64,000 nucleotides of DNA, from positions 124,001 to 188,000 of the forward strand of contig CAJYVD010000022.1 of assembly GCA_913778495.1 (NCBI GenBank), given 5' to 3'. Below, in pieces: positions 36,571-46,973 of the stretch; position 1 is the first letter of the stretch; each line of letters opens with the position of its first letter. A program made the position numbers and the translations under genes. The DNA is from an uncultured Pantoea sp. (GTDB lineage: Bacteria > Pseudomonadota > Gammaproteobacteria > Enterobacterales > Enterobacteriaceae). The notes beneath the pieces were generated by a model. That model was not told the origin of the DNA and searched no databases. It worked only from the letters and a program-made list of their open reading frames with translations.

Positions 36571-39112
36571 ATCGACTTATTTACCTCAATCGTATGTGGA
36601 AGCCCTGCCGCTTGATGCGGCGGGGCGCGCCCGCCTGAGCGATTCGCTACAGAACGCCCAGGCGTTCCACGCCATTCATACGCTGCTGGGGCATGACGTT
36701 GCCGCCAGCGAACGTCCTGATGATGCGCCGTTAAAATCGGTCGCTTCGCGCGTGCAAATGGCTTGGCCAGATGCCGTGGCGGACGGCGAGCAGTTTAGCC
36801 AGGACTACCTTGGACGCACCACACTCAAGGCCATGCCGAAAGTGAAGCGTTCACTGATGTTCCCGGAAGCCTGGCGGACCAACCCGCTTGCGCGCGCCTG
36901 GGCTTCGCTGCGCGGCCAGAAAACCACGCCGCGCTACGCAACGGTGGAAGAACAGAAGGCCGAAGACAAATGGCGTCACGTGGGGTCCATGCGACGCTAC
37001 GTGCTGCTGTTTCTGACGCTGGCTCAGACCATCGTCGCCACCTGGTATATGAAGACCATCCTGCCTTATCAGGGCTGGACGCTGCTGGATCCGCTAGAGC
37101 TGTTTAATCAGAACTGGCTGGAATCAGTCGAGCTGGTGCTGCCTTATATTCTGCAGACCGGCATTCTCTTCTTATTTGCTATTTTGTTCTGCTGGGTGTC
37201 GGCCGGTTTCTGGACGGCGCTGATGGGCTTCCTGCAGCTGCTGATTGGCCGCGACAAGTACAGTATTTCGTACTCCACCACCGGCGATGAGCCAATCAAC
37301 CCGGCGCACCGTACCGCGTTGATCATGCCTATCTGTAATGAAGACGTCGAACGCGTGTTCGCTGGCCTGCGCGCCACCTGGGAATCGGTGAAGCGCACCG
37401 GCAATGCCGAGCACTTTGACGTCTACATTCTTAGCGACAGCTATGACGCTGACATCGCCATTGCCGAGCAAAAGGCGTGGATGGAGCTGGTGCGTGACGT
37501 GGGCGGCGCGGGCAAAATCTTCTATCGCCGTCGTCGCCGTCGCGTGAAGCGTAAAAGCGGCAACATCGATGACTTCTGCCGCCGCTGGGGCAGCAACTAC
37601 AGCTACATGGTGGTACTCGACGCCGACAGCGTCATGAGCGGTGAATGCCTGACCGGTCTGGTGCGCATGATGGAAGCCAACCCCAACGCCGGTATTATCC
37701 AGTCGTCGCCGAAAGCGTCGGGCATGGATACGCTCTATGCACGCTGCCAGCAGTTTGCCACGCGCGTCTACGGTCCGCTGTTTACTGCCGGTCTGCACTT
37801 TTGGCAGCTGGGTGAGTCGCACTATTGGGGCCATAACGCCATCATTCGCGTGAAGCCGTTTATCGAGCACTGCGCACTGGCACCGCTGCCGGGTGAAGGC
37901 TCCTTTGCCGGTTCCATCCTGTCACACGACTTTGTGGAAGCGGCACTGATGCGCCGCGCCGGCTGGGGCGTGTGGATCGCTTACGATCTGCCCGGCTCTT
38001 ACGAGGAACTTCCGCCGAACCTGCTGGATGAACTCAAGCGCGACCGCCGCTGGTGTCACGGTAACCTGATGAACTTCCGCCTGTTTTTGGTTAAAGGGAT
38101 GCACCCGGTACACCGCGCCGTGTTCCTGACGGGCGTCATGTCTTACCTGTCAGCGCCGCTGTGGTTCATGTTCCTGGCGCTCTCTACCGCGCTGCAAGTC
38201 GTTCATACGCTCATGGAGCCGACCTACTTCTTGCAGCCGCGCCAGCTGTTCCCGGTATGGCCGCAGTGGCGTCCGGATCTGGCGATTGCGCTGTTCTCGA
38301 CCACGCTGGTGCTGCTGTTCCTGCCGAAATTGCTCAGCGTCGTGCTGATCTGGTTCAAAGGCGCGAAGCCCTACGGTGGAGCCATCCGCCTGTTTGTCTC
38401 GCTGCTGCTGGAGATGCTGTTCTCGGTGCTGCTGGCACCGGTGCGCATGCTGTTCCACACCGTATTTGTGGTCAGCGCGTTCCTGGGCTGGGAAGTGGTG
38501 TGGAACTCGCCGCAGCGCGATGATGACGCCACGCCATGGAGCGAAGCGTTCCGTCGTCACGGGTCGCAAATGCTGCTGGGTATCGTGTGGGCCGTGGGCA
38601 TGGGCGTGCTGGATCTCAACTTCCTGTGGTGGCTGGCGCCGATTGTGGTGTCACTGATCCTCTCGCCGTTTGTTTCGGTGATGTCGAGTCGCTCGACGGT
38701 GGGCCTGAAAAGTAAGCGCGCGCAGCTGTTCCTGATTCCGGAAGAGTTTGAGCCGCCAAAAGAGCTGGTGGATACCGATCATTACCTGCAGCTCAACCGC
38801 GAGCGGGCGCTGAAGCATGGCTTTATGCACGCGCTGTTTAACCCCGCCTTCAACGCGTTAGCGACCGCGCTGGCGACGTCGCGCCACAAGCAAAGTACGC
38901 TGCTGGATCACGCGCGCGATCGCCGTGTCGATCAGGCGCTGAGCGAGGCGCCTGAGAAGCTGAACCGCGAACAGCGGTTGCAGCTGATCAGCGATCCGGT
39001 GGTGCTGGCGCGCGTTCATACGCGGCTGTGGGAGAGCGCCGATAAATATCATCAGTGGGTTGAAAGCTATCAGAAACTGACGCTTAATCCCCAGGCGCTG
39101 CCACAGCGCTAA
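36563..39112 (+). CDS. opgH: Glucan glucosyltransferase OpgH
   Basis: Inner-membrane family-2 glycosyltransferase of 849 residues polymerising beta-1,2-linked glucose from UDP-glucose into periplasmic glucans. It has N-terminal helices near residues 140–220, a cytoplasmic GT2 domain with LDADS (DxD) and RDRRWCHGN (the QxxRW-equivalent), then further helices to about residue 690. It starts inside the opgG stop region (ATGAATAA), so the pair is translationally coupled. Confidence 0.97.
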   Translation: MNKSTYLPQSYVEALPLDAAGRARLSDSLQNAQAFHAIHTLLGHDVAASERPDDAPLKSVASRVQMAWPDAVADGEQFSQDYLGRTTLKAMPKVKRSLMFPEAWRTNPLARAWASLRGQKTTPRYATVEEQKAEDKWRHVGSMRRYVLLFLTLAQTIVATWYMKTILPYQGWTLLDPLELFNQNWLESVELVLPYILQTGILFLFAILFCWVSAGFWTALMGFLQLLIGRDKYSISYSTTGDEPINPAHRTALIMPICNEDVERVFAGLRATWESVKRTGNAEHFDVYILSDSYDADIAIAEQKAWMELVRDVGGAGKIFYRRRRRRVKRKSGNIDDFCRRWGSNYSYMVVLDADSVMSGECLTGLVRMMEANPNAGIIQSSPKASGMDTLYARCQQFATRVYGPLFTAGLHFWQLGESHYWGHNAIIRVKPFIEHCALAPLPGEGSFAGSILSHDFVEAALMRRAGWGVWIAYDLPGSYEELPPNLLDELKRDRRWCHGNLMNFRLFLVKGMHPVHRAVFLTGVMSYLSAPLWFMFLALSTALQVVHTLMEPTYFLQPRQLFPVWPQWRPDLAIALFSTTLVLLFLPKLLSVVLIWFKGAKPYGGAIRLFVSLLLEMLFSVLLAPVRMLFHTVFVVSAFLGWEVVWNSPQRDDDATPWSEAFRRHGSQMLLGIVWAVGMGVLDLNFLWWLAPIVVSLILSPFVSVMSSRSTVGLKSKRAQLFLIPEEFEPPKELVDTDHYLQLNRERALKHGFMHALFNPAFNALATALATSRHKQSTLLDHARDRRVDQALSEAPEKLNREQRLQLISDPVVLARVHTRLWESADKYHQWVESYQKLTLNPQALPQR

Positions 39113-39123
39113 ACGATGACAGC

Positions 39124-39151
39124 AAAAAGCGGCAGCGATGCCGCTTTTTTT
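39124..39151 (+). terminator. Terminator after opgGH
   Basis: AAAAAGCGGC-AGCGAT-GCCGCTTTTTTT, 12 bp after the opgH stop. Classical, possibly bidirectional. Confidence 0.92.
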
Positions 39152-39204
39152 CATTCCAGCGCGGGAAAAATACGCTCGCTGGCAACGGCAGCTTACGCAT
39201 TTTC

Positions 39205-39462
39205 GTGCGGATCAAAGAGGGCGTGAAACGCTTGTTAAGAATCATTGTGACGGGGCTGCTGGCCCTGCTATTAAGTGGCTGCGGCAGCATTATTAGCCGA
39301 ACAGTGCCGGGACAAGGTCACGGTAATCAGTACTATCCGGGGGTACAGTGGGATGTGCGGGACGGGCCATGGCGGGTGGTGACCATTCTGGATCTGCCTT
39401 TGTCACTGGTCATGGACACCTTACTGTTGCCGGTTGATGCCCACCATGGTCCTTATGAATAG
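39205..39462 (+). CDS. yceK: Lipoprotein YceK (DUF1375)
   Basis: Small outer-membrane-type lipoprotein with lipobox LLSGC followed by GSIISRTVPGQGHGNQYYPG, the hallmark of YceK, and a C-terminal LLPVDAHHGPYE. The frame opens at GTG 39205 (85 residues), but a GTG at 39223 or TTG at 39232 would give a more typical signal-peptide length. The start is therefore uncertain. It lies between opgH and mysB, as in E. coli. Confidence 0.88.
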   Translation: MRIKEGVKRLLRIIVTGLLALLLSGCGSIISRTVPGQGHGNQYYPGVQWDVRDGPWRVVTILDLPLSLVMDTLLLPVDAHHGPYE

Positions 39463-39465
39463 CGC

Positions 39466-39864
39466 TTAGTTCAGGTTGTCGGACGGGCTGTTGTCGTCCT
39501 CCCACTCTGCCGCAGCCGCTTCACCCTCTTCGAGCTCGCGCGGCGGCTCAAGCTGAAACTCACCGTCATCCCACTCGTGCAGGGTATTTTCCGTTTGCCA
39601 CGCCTGGCGCAGCTCAACCTCATCGTAATCGCCGTCGAACACGGCCTGAGCGGCCTCATCTGTCAGTATCGTCAGACACTCGCCTTGCTCATCTTCGTCG
39701 GCAAAAAATTCTGCCTGCCACATAACGTCGCCGTCCTGCATCACATATTTTTGCAGCGCAAACTGGCTGACATCTGCTTCCTCTTGATCTGTCCCCGGCA
39801 GGTTGGCAAGGAACTCTTCTCGTGCGGCGTCGATCGCTTCTTCCAGCGTGCTAAACAGGCTCAT
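39466..39864 (-). CDS. mysB: Acidic protein MysB
   Basis: A very acidic protein of 132 residues (many Asp/Glu, for example FFADEDEQGECL and LEEGEAAAAEWEDDN). In E. coli it was found as a multicopy suppressor of protein-export defects; the molecular role is unclear. The start MSLFSTLEEAIDAAREEFLA matches the family. It is convergent with yceK, with only 3 bp between stops. Confidence 0.9.
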   Translation of the reverse strand: MSLFSTLEEAIDAAREEFLANLPGTDQEEADVSQFALQKYVMQDGDVMWQAEFFADEDEQGECLTILTDEAAQAVFDGDYDEVELRQAWQTENTLHEWDDGEFQLEPPRELEEGEAAAAEWEDDNSPSDNLN

Positions 39865-39976
39865 CGTAAACTCCTTGTCTATTTAAAAGTGATTTCACAG
39901 AAGAATAGACGAAAAATCACAGCGTGCTGGCGCAGCGAAGCGAAAGGGCAGCGAAGCGGCCACTGCCCCACGCCGC

Positions 39977-40243
39977 TTAGAACGCTTTCTGCGGAAAATG
40001 CAGTACGGGCCGCACGGACTCATGCAGCACGGGCGCAGCGTAGCGGATGCAACATTTAATGCACGGCTTCACTTTCTTGAAGTTTATTCTGGCAGTGGCT
40101 AAAGCCTGGTTAAGGTTATACAGCGTGCCGATAAAAATGATGTCGGCTTTATCTGGCAGTCGCTTACACGTTTTACGATGCAGCAGATGATAACCGTCAT
40201 GGTCGGTTCCTACAGTCACGTAGTAGTAGATGCCTTTGTTCAT
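39977..40243 (-). CDS. Small protein with HxxxC and CxxC motifs
   Basis: An 88-residue protein of unknown function. The arrangement HLLHRKTCKRL, then about 35 residues, then KPCIKCCIRY gives an His/Cys–CxxC(C) pattern like minimal zinc-binding or Ada-type metal sites. ATG 40243 has TCAGGATTC upstream. It occupies the place where E. coli carries mdtG. Base composition just upstream is strongly AT-rich, so recent arrival is possible. Not assigned to a named family. Confidence 0.6.
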   Translation of the reverse strand: MNKGIYYYVTVGTDHDGYHLLHRKTCKRLPDKADIIFIGTLYNLNQALATARINFKKVKPCIKCCIRYAAPVLHESVRPVLHFPQKAF

Positions 40244-40772
40244 AGAATAGAATCCTGAGATATTTGCTGGGTGTAATCTTATTATTTTTTTACTGTGCAG
40301 TTATTGTGCTAACTGTCGTTTCGAAACTAGCGGGAATCGATTTCATCGACAAATTACAGAAAGTAATAAGAGGGAGGGAAGTTTAAATTTAATAATATAT
40401 GCGTGGGCATAATTAAGACAATTACTTGTTTAGTAAGTTAATTTTTATTCATTGATAAGCGTAATAAAACTTTTCATCAATATTAAATCGGAATTGGTCG
40501 GGTGTAATAGCAAATCAGTGCCAATCGGCTTCAGTTTAATTAATTAAAGAGGCTTACCTTTTAACGGCATTAAGCTGCACATGGCAACGCATATATTGCG
40601 TTACTGCACTTAATTCATTAAATAAAAGGTAAACCGTGAAAAAAGCGAGCAGTCACTGAAATGAAAAATGGCACTGGGCGCGGCAGGAAACTCTATTAGC
40701 GAAGCGCGAAAACGGATGCAGAGGCGGTATTTGCGAGGGAAATAAAGTGGGGCAGCGATCTGCCCCGGCGCG
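40244..40772. other. AT-rich gap upstream of the small Cys/His gene
   Basis: About 530 bp, conspicuously AT-rich from 40250 to 40560, without a supported gene. A minus-strand frame at 40610–40864 overlaps the end of lpxL and has no features of a protein. Confidence 0.65.
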
Positions 40773-41696
40773 TTAATACAGTGACGGCTGTCCTTCTGGT
40801 CGCGTTTTGAAGCGACGATGCAGCCACATATATTGCTCAGGAGCCAGCAGCACCGTCTCCTCAACGACCTTGTTCATCACGGTGGCGGTGTGCAGTTCGT
40901 TTTCCAGAGTGAACTTATCGCGGATATCCGGCAGGATCTTTAATTCGTACCCGCGTCCATGCGGCAGACGCTGCGCCAGAAACGGCACCACGCTGGGATT
41001 GCCCAAGCGAATCAACATATGGGTGCCGGTGGTGGTTGCCGCATCTTTTACGGCGAAGAAAGGGGCGAACACGCTGCTGCGCGGACCGTAGTCGTGGTCG
41101 GGCGCGTACCAGATGATGTCGTTGTTTTTCATGGCGCGGATCATGCCTTTTAAATCTTTGCGATCCAGCATGCTTTTGTTCGAGCGCATGCGGCCCCAGG
41201 TTTGCAGCCAGTCCAGCAGGGGATTGTCATTGGGGCGGTAAACACCGATGCCTGGATTGTGCATGCCGAATACCCGCGCGCCCAGCTCCAGCGTAAGGAA
41301 GTGCATCCCGATCAGTAAAATGCCGCGCTTCTCGGCCAGCGCGTGACTGATATGCTCTAAACCACTGGCCTGCACCCACTTACGCAGTCGCCAGTCTGGC
41401 CAGAACCACGCCATTCCGGTCTCAATCAGCCCCATACCAACGGATTCAAAATTATGCTTTACCATGGCATCCCGCTCGCTGGTGGGCATATCAGGAAAGG
41501 CCAGCTGCAAATTCCGCTGCGCGACCTGAACGCGACGCTTCATAAAGCGCATGGCGAGTCGCCCAAGGCCGCAGCCCAGCGCGTGCAGCACAGGGTAGGG
41601 CAGGAGAACCAGCACATAAAGAAATCCGATACCAAGCCACGTCAGCCAGTAGCGGGGATGAAGAAGTTCACTTCTAAATTGCGGAAGTTGCGTCAT
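40773..41696 (-). CDS. lpxL: Lipid A lauroyltransferase LpxL
   Basis: Late acyltransferase of lipid A synthesis that adds laurate to Kdo2-lipid IVA at the inner membrane. The 307-residue protein has an N-terminal membrane helix ([20 protein letters not shown]), the HX4E catalytic motif in [12 protein letters not shown], and the strongly conserved [18 protein letters not shown] and [15 protein letters not shown] blocks. ATG 41696 gives the family start [17 protein letters not shown]; an open frame 51 codons further upstream is not needed. Closer to LpxL than LpxP by position and sequence memory. Confidence 0.92.
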   Translation of the reverse strand: MTQLPQFRSELLHPRYWLTWLGIGFLYVLVLLPYPVLHALGCGLGRLAMRFMKRRVQVAQRNLQLAFPDMPTSERDAMVKHNFESVGMGLIETGMAWFWPDWRLRKWVQASGLEHISHALAEKRGILLIGMHFLTLELGARVFGMHNPGIGVYRPNDNPLLDWLQTWGRMRSNKSMLDRKDLKGMIRAMKNNDIIWYAPDHDYGPRSSVFAPFFAVKDAATTTGTHMLIRLGNPSVVPFLAQRLPHGRGYELKILPDIRDKFTLENELHTATVMNKVVEETVLLAPEQYMWLHRRFKTRPEGQPSLY

Positions 41697-41950
41697 GGAA
41701 AAGTCAGTATCCTGCGTCTTATGCCAGAGAATCCGGTTTTTGTAATTGAGCGCGATTATGCCATTTTTTCTGGCTGACTGAAATCCAGCGGCGCGGACGA
41801 GGCGCCGCAGATGCGAGATCGTGCCATGCCAGCCCACATGCACGCGCATGCTGCGCGCCGCGAGGATAATTGCAGCATGGGGTTTGCATCAGGGTGAATT
41901 CAGGTATCATATGCGCGCTAAATTTCTCTGATTGCTAACAGGTGTTCACC

Positions 41951-43006
41951 ATGCCAGTGTTACATAACCTCGTTTCCAATAAAGAGCTGAAAGAACGTAT
42001 GCTGGCCGAAACCGAGCCGCGTACCACAGTCTCTTTTTATAAATATTTCCAGATTGCCGATCCCAAAGCGTTTCGCGATGCCCTGTATGTGGCGCTGACC
42101 CAACTCAACGTGTTTGGCCGCATTTACGTGGCGCAAGAAGGCATCAACGCGCAAGTTAGCGTGCCAGCCAGCCAATATGAAAAAATGAAAGCGACCTTAT
42201 ACGCTTTCGATCCTGCGCTGGAAAACTTGCGCATGAATATCGCGCTGGACGACGACGGGAAGTCATTCTGGGTACTGCGCCTTAAGGTACGCGATCGCAT
42301 TGTGGCCGACGGCATTGAAGACAGCAGCTTTGACGCCAGCGACGTCGGGGCTTACCTCAAAGCGGCCGATGTCAACGCCATGCTCGACGATCCTGACGCG
42401 GTGTTTGTCGATATGCGCAACCACTACGAATACGAAGTGGGGCACTTTGACAATGCGCTCGAAGTGCCTGCCGATACTTTCCGCGATCAGCTGCCGATGG
42501 CCGTGGACATGCTCAAGACGCACAAAGATAAAAAAATCGTGATGTACTGCACTGGCGGCATTCGTTGCGAAAAAGCCAGCGCCTGGATGAAGCACAACGG
42601 GTTTGACGACGTGTATCACATTGAGGGTGGCATCATTGAGTACACCCGTCGCGCCCGTGAACAGGGCTTGCCGGTGCGGTTCAAGGGTAAAAACTTTGTG
42701 TTCGATGAACGCATGGGCGAGCGCATCACCGATGACATCCTGTCTCACTGCCATCAGTGCGGTGCAGCATGCGACAGTCACACCAACTGCGTAAACGATG
42801 GCTGTCACCTGTTGTTTATTCAGTGCCCCAGCTGCGCGGAAAAATATGAAAACTGCTGCAGCCCGCTCTGCATGGAAGAGGCAAAGCTGCCGCCTGAAGA
42901 GCAGCGTGCGCGGCGCGCGGGCCGTGAAAACGGCAACAAAGTCTTTAATAAGTCGCGCGGCTTGCTGAGCATGACGATGGCGATTCCGGCTCCCGAGAAG
43001 AAGTAG
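41951..43006 (+). CDS. trhO: tRNA uridine(34) hydroxylase TrhO (rhodanese family)
   Basis: Oxygen-dependent enzyme forming 5-hydroxyuridine at the wobble position of certain tRNAs. The 351-residue protein has an N-terminal acylphosphatase-like part ([17 protein letters not shown]), a rhodanese domain with active-site Cys in [13 protein letters not shown], and a C-terminal Cys-rich tail ([27 protein letters not shown]). ATG 41951 has AGGTG six bases upstream, preferred to a GTG three codons earlier. It is divergent from lpxL. Confidence 0.95.
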   Translation: MPVLHNLVSNKELKERMLAETEPRTTVSFYKYFQIADPKAFRDALYVALTQLNVFGRIYVAQEGINAQVSVPASQYEKMKATLYAFDPALENLRMNIALDDDGKSFWVLRLKVRDRIVADGIEDSSFDASDVGAYLKAADVNAMLDDPDAVFVDMRNHYEYEVGHFDNALEVPADTFRDQLPMAVDMLKTHKDKKIVMYCTGGIRCEKASAWMKHNGFDDVYHIEGGIIEYTRRAREQGLPVRFKGKNFVFDERMGERITDDILSHCHQCGAACDSHTNCVNDGCHLLFIQCPSCAEKYENCCSPLCMEEAKLPPEEQRARRAGRENGNKVFNKSRGLLSMTMAIPAPEKK

Positions 43007-43013
43007 ACCTGAC

Positions 43014-43043
43014 GCAGCCTGATGCGTATCCACATCAGGCTGC
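43014..43043. terminator. Hairpin between trhO and yceI
   Basis: GCAGCCTGATG…CATCAGGCTGC, a perfect 11-bp stem with an 8-nt loop between convergent genes. T tracts are weak on both sides. Confidence 0.7.
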
Positions 43044-43049
43044 TTACCG

Positions 43050-43625
43050 TTATTGCTTGACGCCCTCAACCGAAATGATCAGTTCAGCTTTTTGCGATGC
43101 CGGGCCGAGATCTTTATCGATATTAAAAGCTTTCAGCACGATTTCGCCGCTGGCTTCAAATCCGGCACGATAACCGCCCCACGGATCTTTCCCTTCACCC
43201 AGCAGTTTGGCATCCAGCGTAATGGGTTTCGTGACCCCATTCAGCGTAAGATCACCATTAATTTTATACGTGCTGCCGTTTTTCTCGACTGAGGTAGACG
43301 TGAACGTGGCCTGCGGATATTTGTCTGTATTCAGAAAATCCGCGCTGCGCAGATGCTTATCCCGTTCCGCATGATTGGTATCGAGGCTCGTGGTGTTGAT
43401 GGTGACATTGACTTTATCCGCCGTGGGATTCGCTTCGTCAAAGGTAAAGGCGCCGTCAAAGTCCTTGAAGGTGCCATACAGCCAGCTATAACCTAAATGC
43501 TTGATTCGGAACTGCACGAACGCGTGCTGCCCTTCTTTATCGATCTTGTATTCTGCCGCTTGGGCCGTGAAGGTCGTGCTCATGATGCCCATAACACTGA
43601 GCGCAATCAGGGTTTTCTTCAGCAT
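43050..43625 (-). CDS. yceI: YceI-family periplasmic protein
   Basis: Secreted lipocalin-like protein of 191 residues. The signal peptide is residues 1–23 (TTFTAQA), followed by [20 protein letters not shown], then [20 protein letters not shown] and [15 protein letters not shown] typical of YceI, which binds long isoprenoid-type lipids in homologues. It follows yceJ by 1 bp, so the pair is an operon yceJ–yceI. Confidence 0.95.
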   Translation of the reverse strand: MLKKTLIALSVMGIMSTTFTAQAAEYKIDKEGQHAFVQFRIKHLGYSWLYGTFKDFDGAFTFDEANPTADKVNVTINTTSLDTNHAERDKHLRSADFLNTDKYPQATFTSTSVEKNGSTYKINGDLTLNGVTKPITLDAKLLGEGKDPWGGYRAGFEASGEIVLKAFNIDKDLGPASQKAELIISVEGVKQ

Positions 43626-43626
43626 A

Positions 43627-44199
43627 TTACTTTTCCTTTTCAGAGATAACGGCGATGCGGTAGCCCAGCATCCTTTTCAACGTCATATCGCGATCGATAA
43701 TGTGATGTTTGAGGGCTGCTAACGCGTGCAGTGCGGAAACCAGCACCACGATCCACGCCAGCCAGAGGTGAACTTCGCCTGCCAAATCCGCCTGGGCACC
43801 TGCTCCGCGCAACAGTGCCGGCAGCGCAAACCAGCCAAACACGCTAATGGCTTTGCCCTCGGCGGTAGAAATTAAATAGCCGCTGATGAACAGCATGAAT
43901 AACAGACCGTAGAGCAGCCAATGCGCGACCGCGGCGGCGCGGCGTATCGTGACAGAATAGGTGCGCAGTGGCGCAGGCGGCGGGGAGAATACTCGCCAAA
44001 GCAGGCGGAACAGCGAGGCAGCAAGCAGTAAAATGCCGATGCTTTTATGCAGTTCGGGTGCGGTATGGTACCAGCTGTCATAATATCCCAGCCCCACCAT
44101 CCACAGTCCCAGCGCAAACATCCCATAAAGGGTTAACGCGCTTGCCCAGTGCAGCACAATAGATACAGCACCATATTGCTGCGGTGAATTACGCCACAT
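43627..44199 (-). CDS. yceJ: Cytochrome b561 family protein YceJ
   Basis: Diheme-type membrane cytochrome of 190 residues with four hydrophobic helices and the b561 pattern: [16 protein letters not shown] and [20 protein letters not shown] with His ligands, [18 protein letters not shown], and [20 protein letters not shown] with the last His ligands. ATG 44199 is chosen; a GTG three codons earlier is possible. It is likely the electron-transfer partner of the co-transcribed YceI in a still unclear pathway. Confidence 0.92.
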   Translation of the reverse strand: MWRNSPQQYGAVSIVLHWASALTLYGMFALGLWMVGLGYYDSWYHTAPELHKSIGILLLAASLFRLLWRVFSPPPAPLRTYSVTIRRAAAVAHWLLYGLLFMLFISGYLISTAEGKAISVFGWFALPALLRGAGAQADLAGEVHLWLAWIVVLVSALHALAALKHHIIDRDMTLKRMLGYRIAVISEKEK

Positions 44200-44486
44200 A
44201 ATGCTCACTCAATAGAAATAAGAGTTAATGAGAATCTACATTTTGAAATATAAAATCAACGATGCTTACTCTTCTATAAATTAGCGAGAGGGGTTCAATA
44301 TAATTGAGTGATATTGCGTATGGACGGGCAAATAAGGTGAACATGAGACGCCGTGAATAACGAACTAATTAGATTATTCTGGCGCGCCTTAACGAAACGC
44401 GCCTTTAAATGTCAACTTAGTTAAAGAAAGGTTAGGTTGTGCAAGGAAAGGGGATTTTGCTGGCGCAATTCGGCACCAGCAGGGGC

Positions 44487-45602
44487 TCAGGCGAAGCGTG
44501 CTAAAGAAAACGGTGAGAGATCAAACGCGTAAGGTTTATCCTGGGCAAAATCGCTGGCAATTTCGCCTAATACGCTGGCGAATTTGAAGCCGTGGCCGCT
44601 CAGCCCGGTAATGATTAAGCGGTTAGGCTCGCCCGGAAGCGTATCAACAATAAAATCCTCGTCTGGCGTATTGTCATAGCTGCACGCTTCGCCGTGCAGG
44701 CAGACGCCCACGCCGGGGAGAAACTGACGCAAGAAACCAAAGGCTTCGCTGCCGTCTGCGGCCACGCTGCCAAACGGTTTGCGATCTGCCGGCGTTCGCA
44801 TTGGCTGGCCGCCATCGTGTCGTCCCACTTTGAGGGCGTTATTGTCTGCGGGGAAGCCGTAGAAGTGATTGCCATTAGGCATTTCAACAGTAAACCCTGG
44901 AAATTTGTTGTTCTCGCTGTAGCGACCATCCGCCTGATACCAGGCAAAGACTTTGCGCACGGGCGATATTGGCAGGTTATCGACCAACTGGCTTACCCAG
45001 GTTCCGGCGCTGACCAGCAGTTTACGGGCGCGGAACACGCCTTCCTGAGTGGTAACTTGCTGTAGATCGCCGTCGCGGCCAATGGCGGTGACACCGCAGT
45101 TAAACAGCTGTGCGCAACCTGCCTGTTCGGCGAGTTGTATCCAGCTCCGCACCGCTTGCTCGCACTTCAGGAAGCCGGATTCAGGTTCGAACACGCCGAT
45201 ATAACCCTCAGGCACCGTGATTTGCGGCCAGCGCTGCTGCACGTCATTGGCCTGCAGTACCTGCACATTCAGCTGATAGCGTTCGGCACTTTTGATGACA
45301 TTTTGGATAAATGGCGAGGTGTGGGGCGCAAGATTAAGGATACCGCTCCGGTGCATGATGCGCTCGCCACTTTGCCGTTCAAGCGCATCCCAAAGCTGTT
45401 GCGCACGCAGAACCAGCGGAACATAGCGTTCACCTTCGCCATAGGCGTGGCGTATCAGGCGTGTCTCTCCATGATGGGTGCCTTGGCTGTGTGGCGGATG
45501 GGCGCTGTCGATCATCAGCACCGATAAGCCCGCTTGAGTAGCATAAAATCCCGCCGCTGCGCCCACTGAGCCACTGCCAACCACAATCAGATCGTAAACC
45601 AT
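44487..45602 (-). CDS. solA: N-methyl-L-tryptophan oxidase SolA
   Basis: FAD-dependent oxidase of the sarcosine-oxidase family, 371 residues. The N-terminal dinucleotide motif is [16 protein letters not shown], followed by [17 protein letters not shown]. The FAD-attaching Cys region near the C-terminus is visible in [19 protein letters not shown]. The ATG at 45602 has GGAG ten bases upstream; the longer frame to 45674 is not supported. It lies next to bssS, as in E. coli. Confidence 0.92.
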   Translation of the reverse strand: MVYDLIVVGSGSVGAAAGFYATQAGLSVLMIDSAHPPHSQGTHHGETRLIRHAYGEGERYVPLVLRAQQLWDALERQSGERIMHRSGILNLAPHTSPFIQNVIKSAERYQLNVQVLQANDVQQRWPQITVPEGYIGVFEPESGFLKCEQAVRSWIQLAEQAGCAQLFNCGVTAIGRDGDLQQVTTQEGVFRARKLLVSAGTWVSQLVDNLPISPVRKVFAWYQADGRYSENNKFPGFTVEMPNGNHFYGFPADNNALKVGRHDGGQPMRTPADRKPFGSVAADGSEAFGFLRQFLPGVGVCLHGEACSYDNTPDEDFIVDTLPGEPNRLIITGLSGHGFKFASVLGEIASDFAQDKPYAFDLSPFSLARFA

Positions 45603-45664
45603 AACGTCATCACTCCCGAAAACGCTGAAATTTTTCAACAGCATATCAAAAGAGCGCGGACATG

Positions 45665-45691
45665 AAAAAGGCACCCATTGGGTGCCTTTTT
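45665..45691. terminator. Terminator between bssS and solA
   Basis: AAAAAGGCACCCATTGGGTG, continued by CCTTTTT, forms a strong stem with A and T runs on the two sides. It ends bssS transcription (minus strand), whose stop is at 45707. Confidence 0.92.
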
Positions 45692-45706
45692 ACACGAAGC
45701 AAACAG

Positions 45707-45961
45707 TTAATGCTTTTGGCTATCACGGAGGTACTCTTCAGTGGACTCAATCTTAGCGATACCCGCCTCAAGAATTGAGATGAACTGTCTGGCCACATCG
45801 GTAGTGAGCCAGTAAGTTGGGCCAACATCTGCTTCTTCTTCTTTTTGATCCTGCGATGACAGCGAGTGCAGGCGAATCATCATGGCATCATAACTGTCAA
45901 CAGTGCTGATGTCCCATCCCACGAGCGGGTGCGTCTGAATGACGTCTTTATTTCTGTCCAT
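45707..45961 (-). CDS. bssS: Biofilm formation regulator BssS
   Basis: Small cytoplasmic protein of 84 residues; in E. coli it affects biofilm formation and signalling through indole and AI-2. It matches the family across its whole length, from MDRNKDVIQTHPLVGWDIST to FISILEAGIAKIESTEEYLR. It is a single gene with AGGAGG before the ATG at 45961 and its own terminator. Confidence 0.94.
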   Translation of the reverse strand: MDRNKDVIQTHPLVGWDISTVDSYDAMMIRLHSLSSQDQKEEEADVGPTYWLTTDVARQFISILEAGIAKIESTEEYLRDSQKH

Positions 45962-46243
45962 TATAACCTCCTTATTACTCGTTAAACGAAGTGCTTCTTG
46001 AGGTTCAATGCGGCTGATTCTTACACTAGCCAGGTAATTATAACATGAAACAGACGGTTCATTCGTTGAAATGCAAAGACGCGCGTAAACGACAACATTA
46101 TTTGCGTCTTGCGTCCGGTTTACCAGCAGATAATAAGATGCCAGAACAGTGGGGATCTTATCAATCGGCGTTTGCAGCGTTCACAGTAGAGTTATCGGTT
46201 TTCAGAATTAAAAACTTTAGCGCACGGCAAAACGAAAATGCGA

Positions 46244-46519
46244 TCACGCGCCGGAAGATAACTCTGGCGCAGCGTGGCCGTTACGCTTCTGAATAGTCAT
46301 AGCAAGCTGACTAAAATGCTGCTGTAGTTGCGCGTCGTAATTCTGATTCTGCGCCTCCAGCAGCAGGCTGTGCACAAGTAGCTGGCTGGCACGATCGTCG
46401 AGGCAAACGGTCAAGCTGGTAAAGGCGTTTTCCAGCACGGTCAGACGGCGCTGCTGGTCGGCAATCAAGGCGAGCAGTTCGCCAAAGGTCATTGCCTCTT
46501 CGGGTTTATCTGTGGTCAT
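46244..46519 (-). CDS. Unknown small protein, predicted helical
   Basis: A 91-residue protein starting at ATG 46519 with AGAGGAG eight to nine bases upstream. The sequence is helical throughout with a short coiled-coil-like part (LALIADQQRRLTVLENAFTS) and a Gln-rich middle (AQNQNYDAQLQQHFSQL). I do not recognise it. The gene lies between bssS and dinI, where E. coli has none of this kind; it is on the same strand as dinI, about 145 bp downstream. Confidence 0.62.
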   Translation of the reverse strand: MTTDKPEEAMTFGELLALIADQQRRLTVLENAFTSLTVCLDDRASQLLVHSLLLEAQNQNYDAQLQQHFSQLAMTIQKRNGHAAPELSSGA

Positions 46520-46665
46520 GGAAAACATCTCCTCTAAGCATGACCTGGCAAGAATAGGAGATCGTGAAACCGGCGTCCAGCGCCCGCTCGGTTTTTTCAA
46601 AAGCGCTGAATTGCGGGCATAAAAAAGCCGGACGGCGACGCCCGGCAAAAACGGCACAGTGGCGG

Positions 46666-46911
46666 TTAATCGGTAACAAACCAGTCGTCGGCGCTCTCCC
46701 ACGTTTCCTGCAAGATATCACTGATGCGTTCGCGGGATGCTTTACAGCCGCCAAACACGCTGAGCTGATTACCGCCAGCATAACGCACCTTAACGTGGTG
46801 ATCGTCATCCGGGAAATCTCGGTGAATACGGCGAGTGAGTTCTGCGCTAAGCGCGTCCAGAGCACCCGCAGGAAGGGGTTGCGTTTTTGCTACGGTAATT
46901 TCAACACGCAT
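46666..46911 (-). CDS. dinI: DNA-damage-inducible protein DinI
   Basis: An 81-residue SOS protein that stabilises RecA filaments. It matches the family from MRVEITVAKTQPLPAGALDA to ISDILQETWESADDWF, with the acidic C-terminal helix that mimics DNA. A perfect LexA box lies 20 bp upstream. It is transcribed alone between pyrC and an unknown gene. Confidence 0.95.
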   Translation of the reverse strand: MRVEITVAKTQPLPAGALDALSAELTRRIHRDFPDDDHHVKVRYAGGNQLSVFGGCKASRERISDILQETWESADDWFVTD

Positions 46912-46930
46912 AAGCGCCTCCGAAACAGTT

Positions 46931-46950
46931 TACTGTTTATTTGTACAGTA
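46931..46950. promoter_or_regulatory. LexA (SOS) box of dinI
   Basis: TACTGTTTATTTGTACAGTA has the complete CTGT-N8-ACAG core with symmetric TA flanks, directly upstream of dinI. Confidence 0.95.
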
Positions 46951-46973
46951 TTGCCGTTTCGAAGGCAAGCGAA

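Noticed and set aside
40610-40864. Minus-strand frame overlapping the lpxL end
   Set aside because: It overlaps lpxL in another frame, has no ribosome site and no domain pattern.
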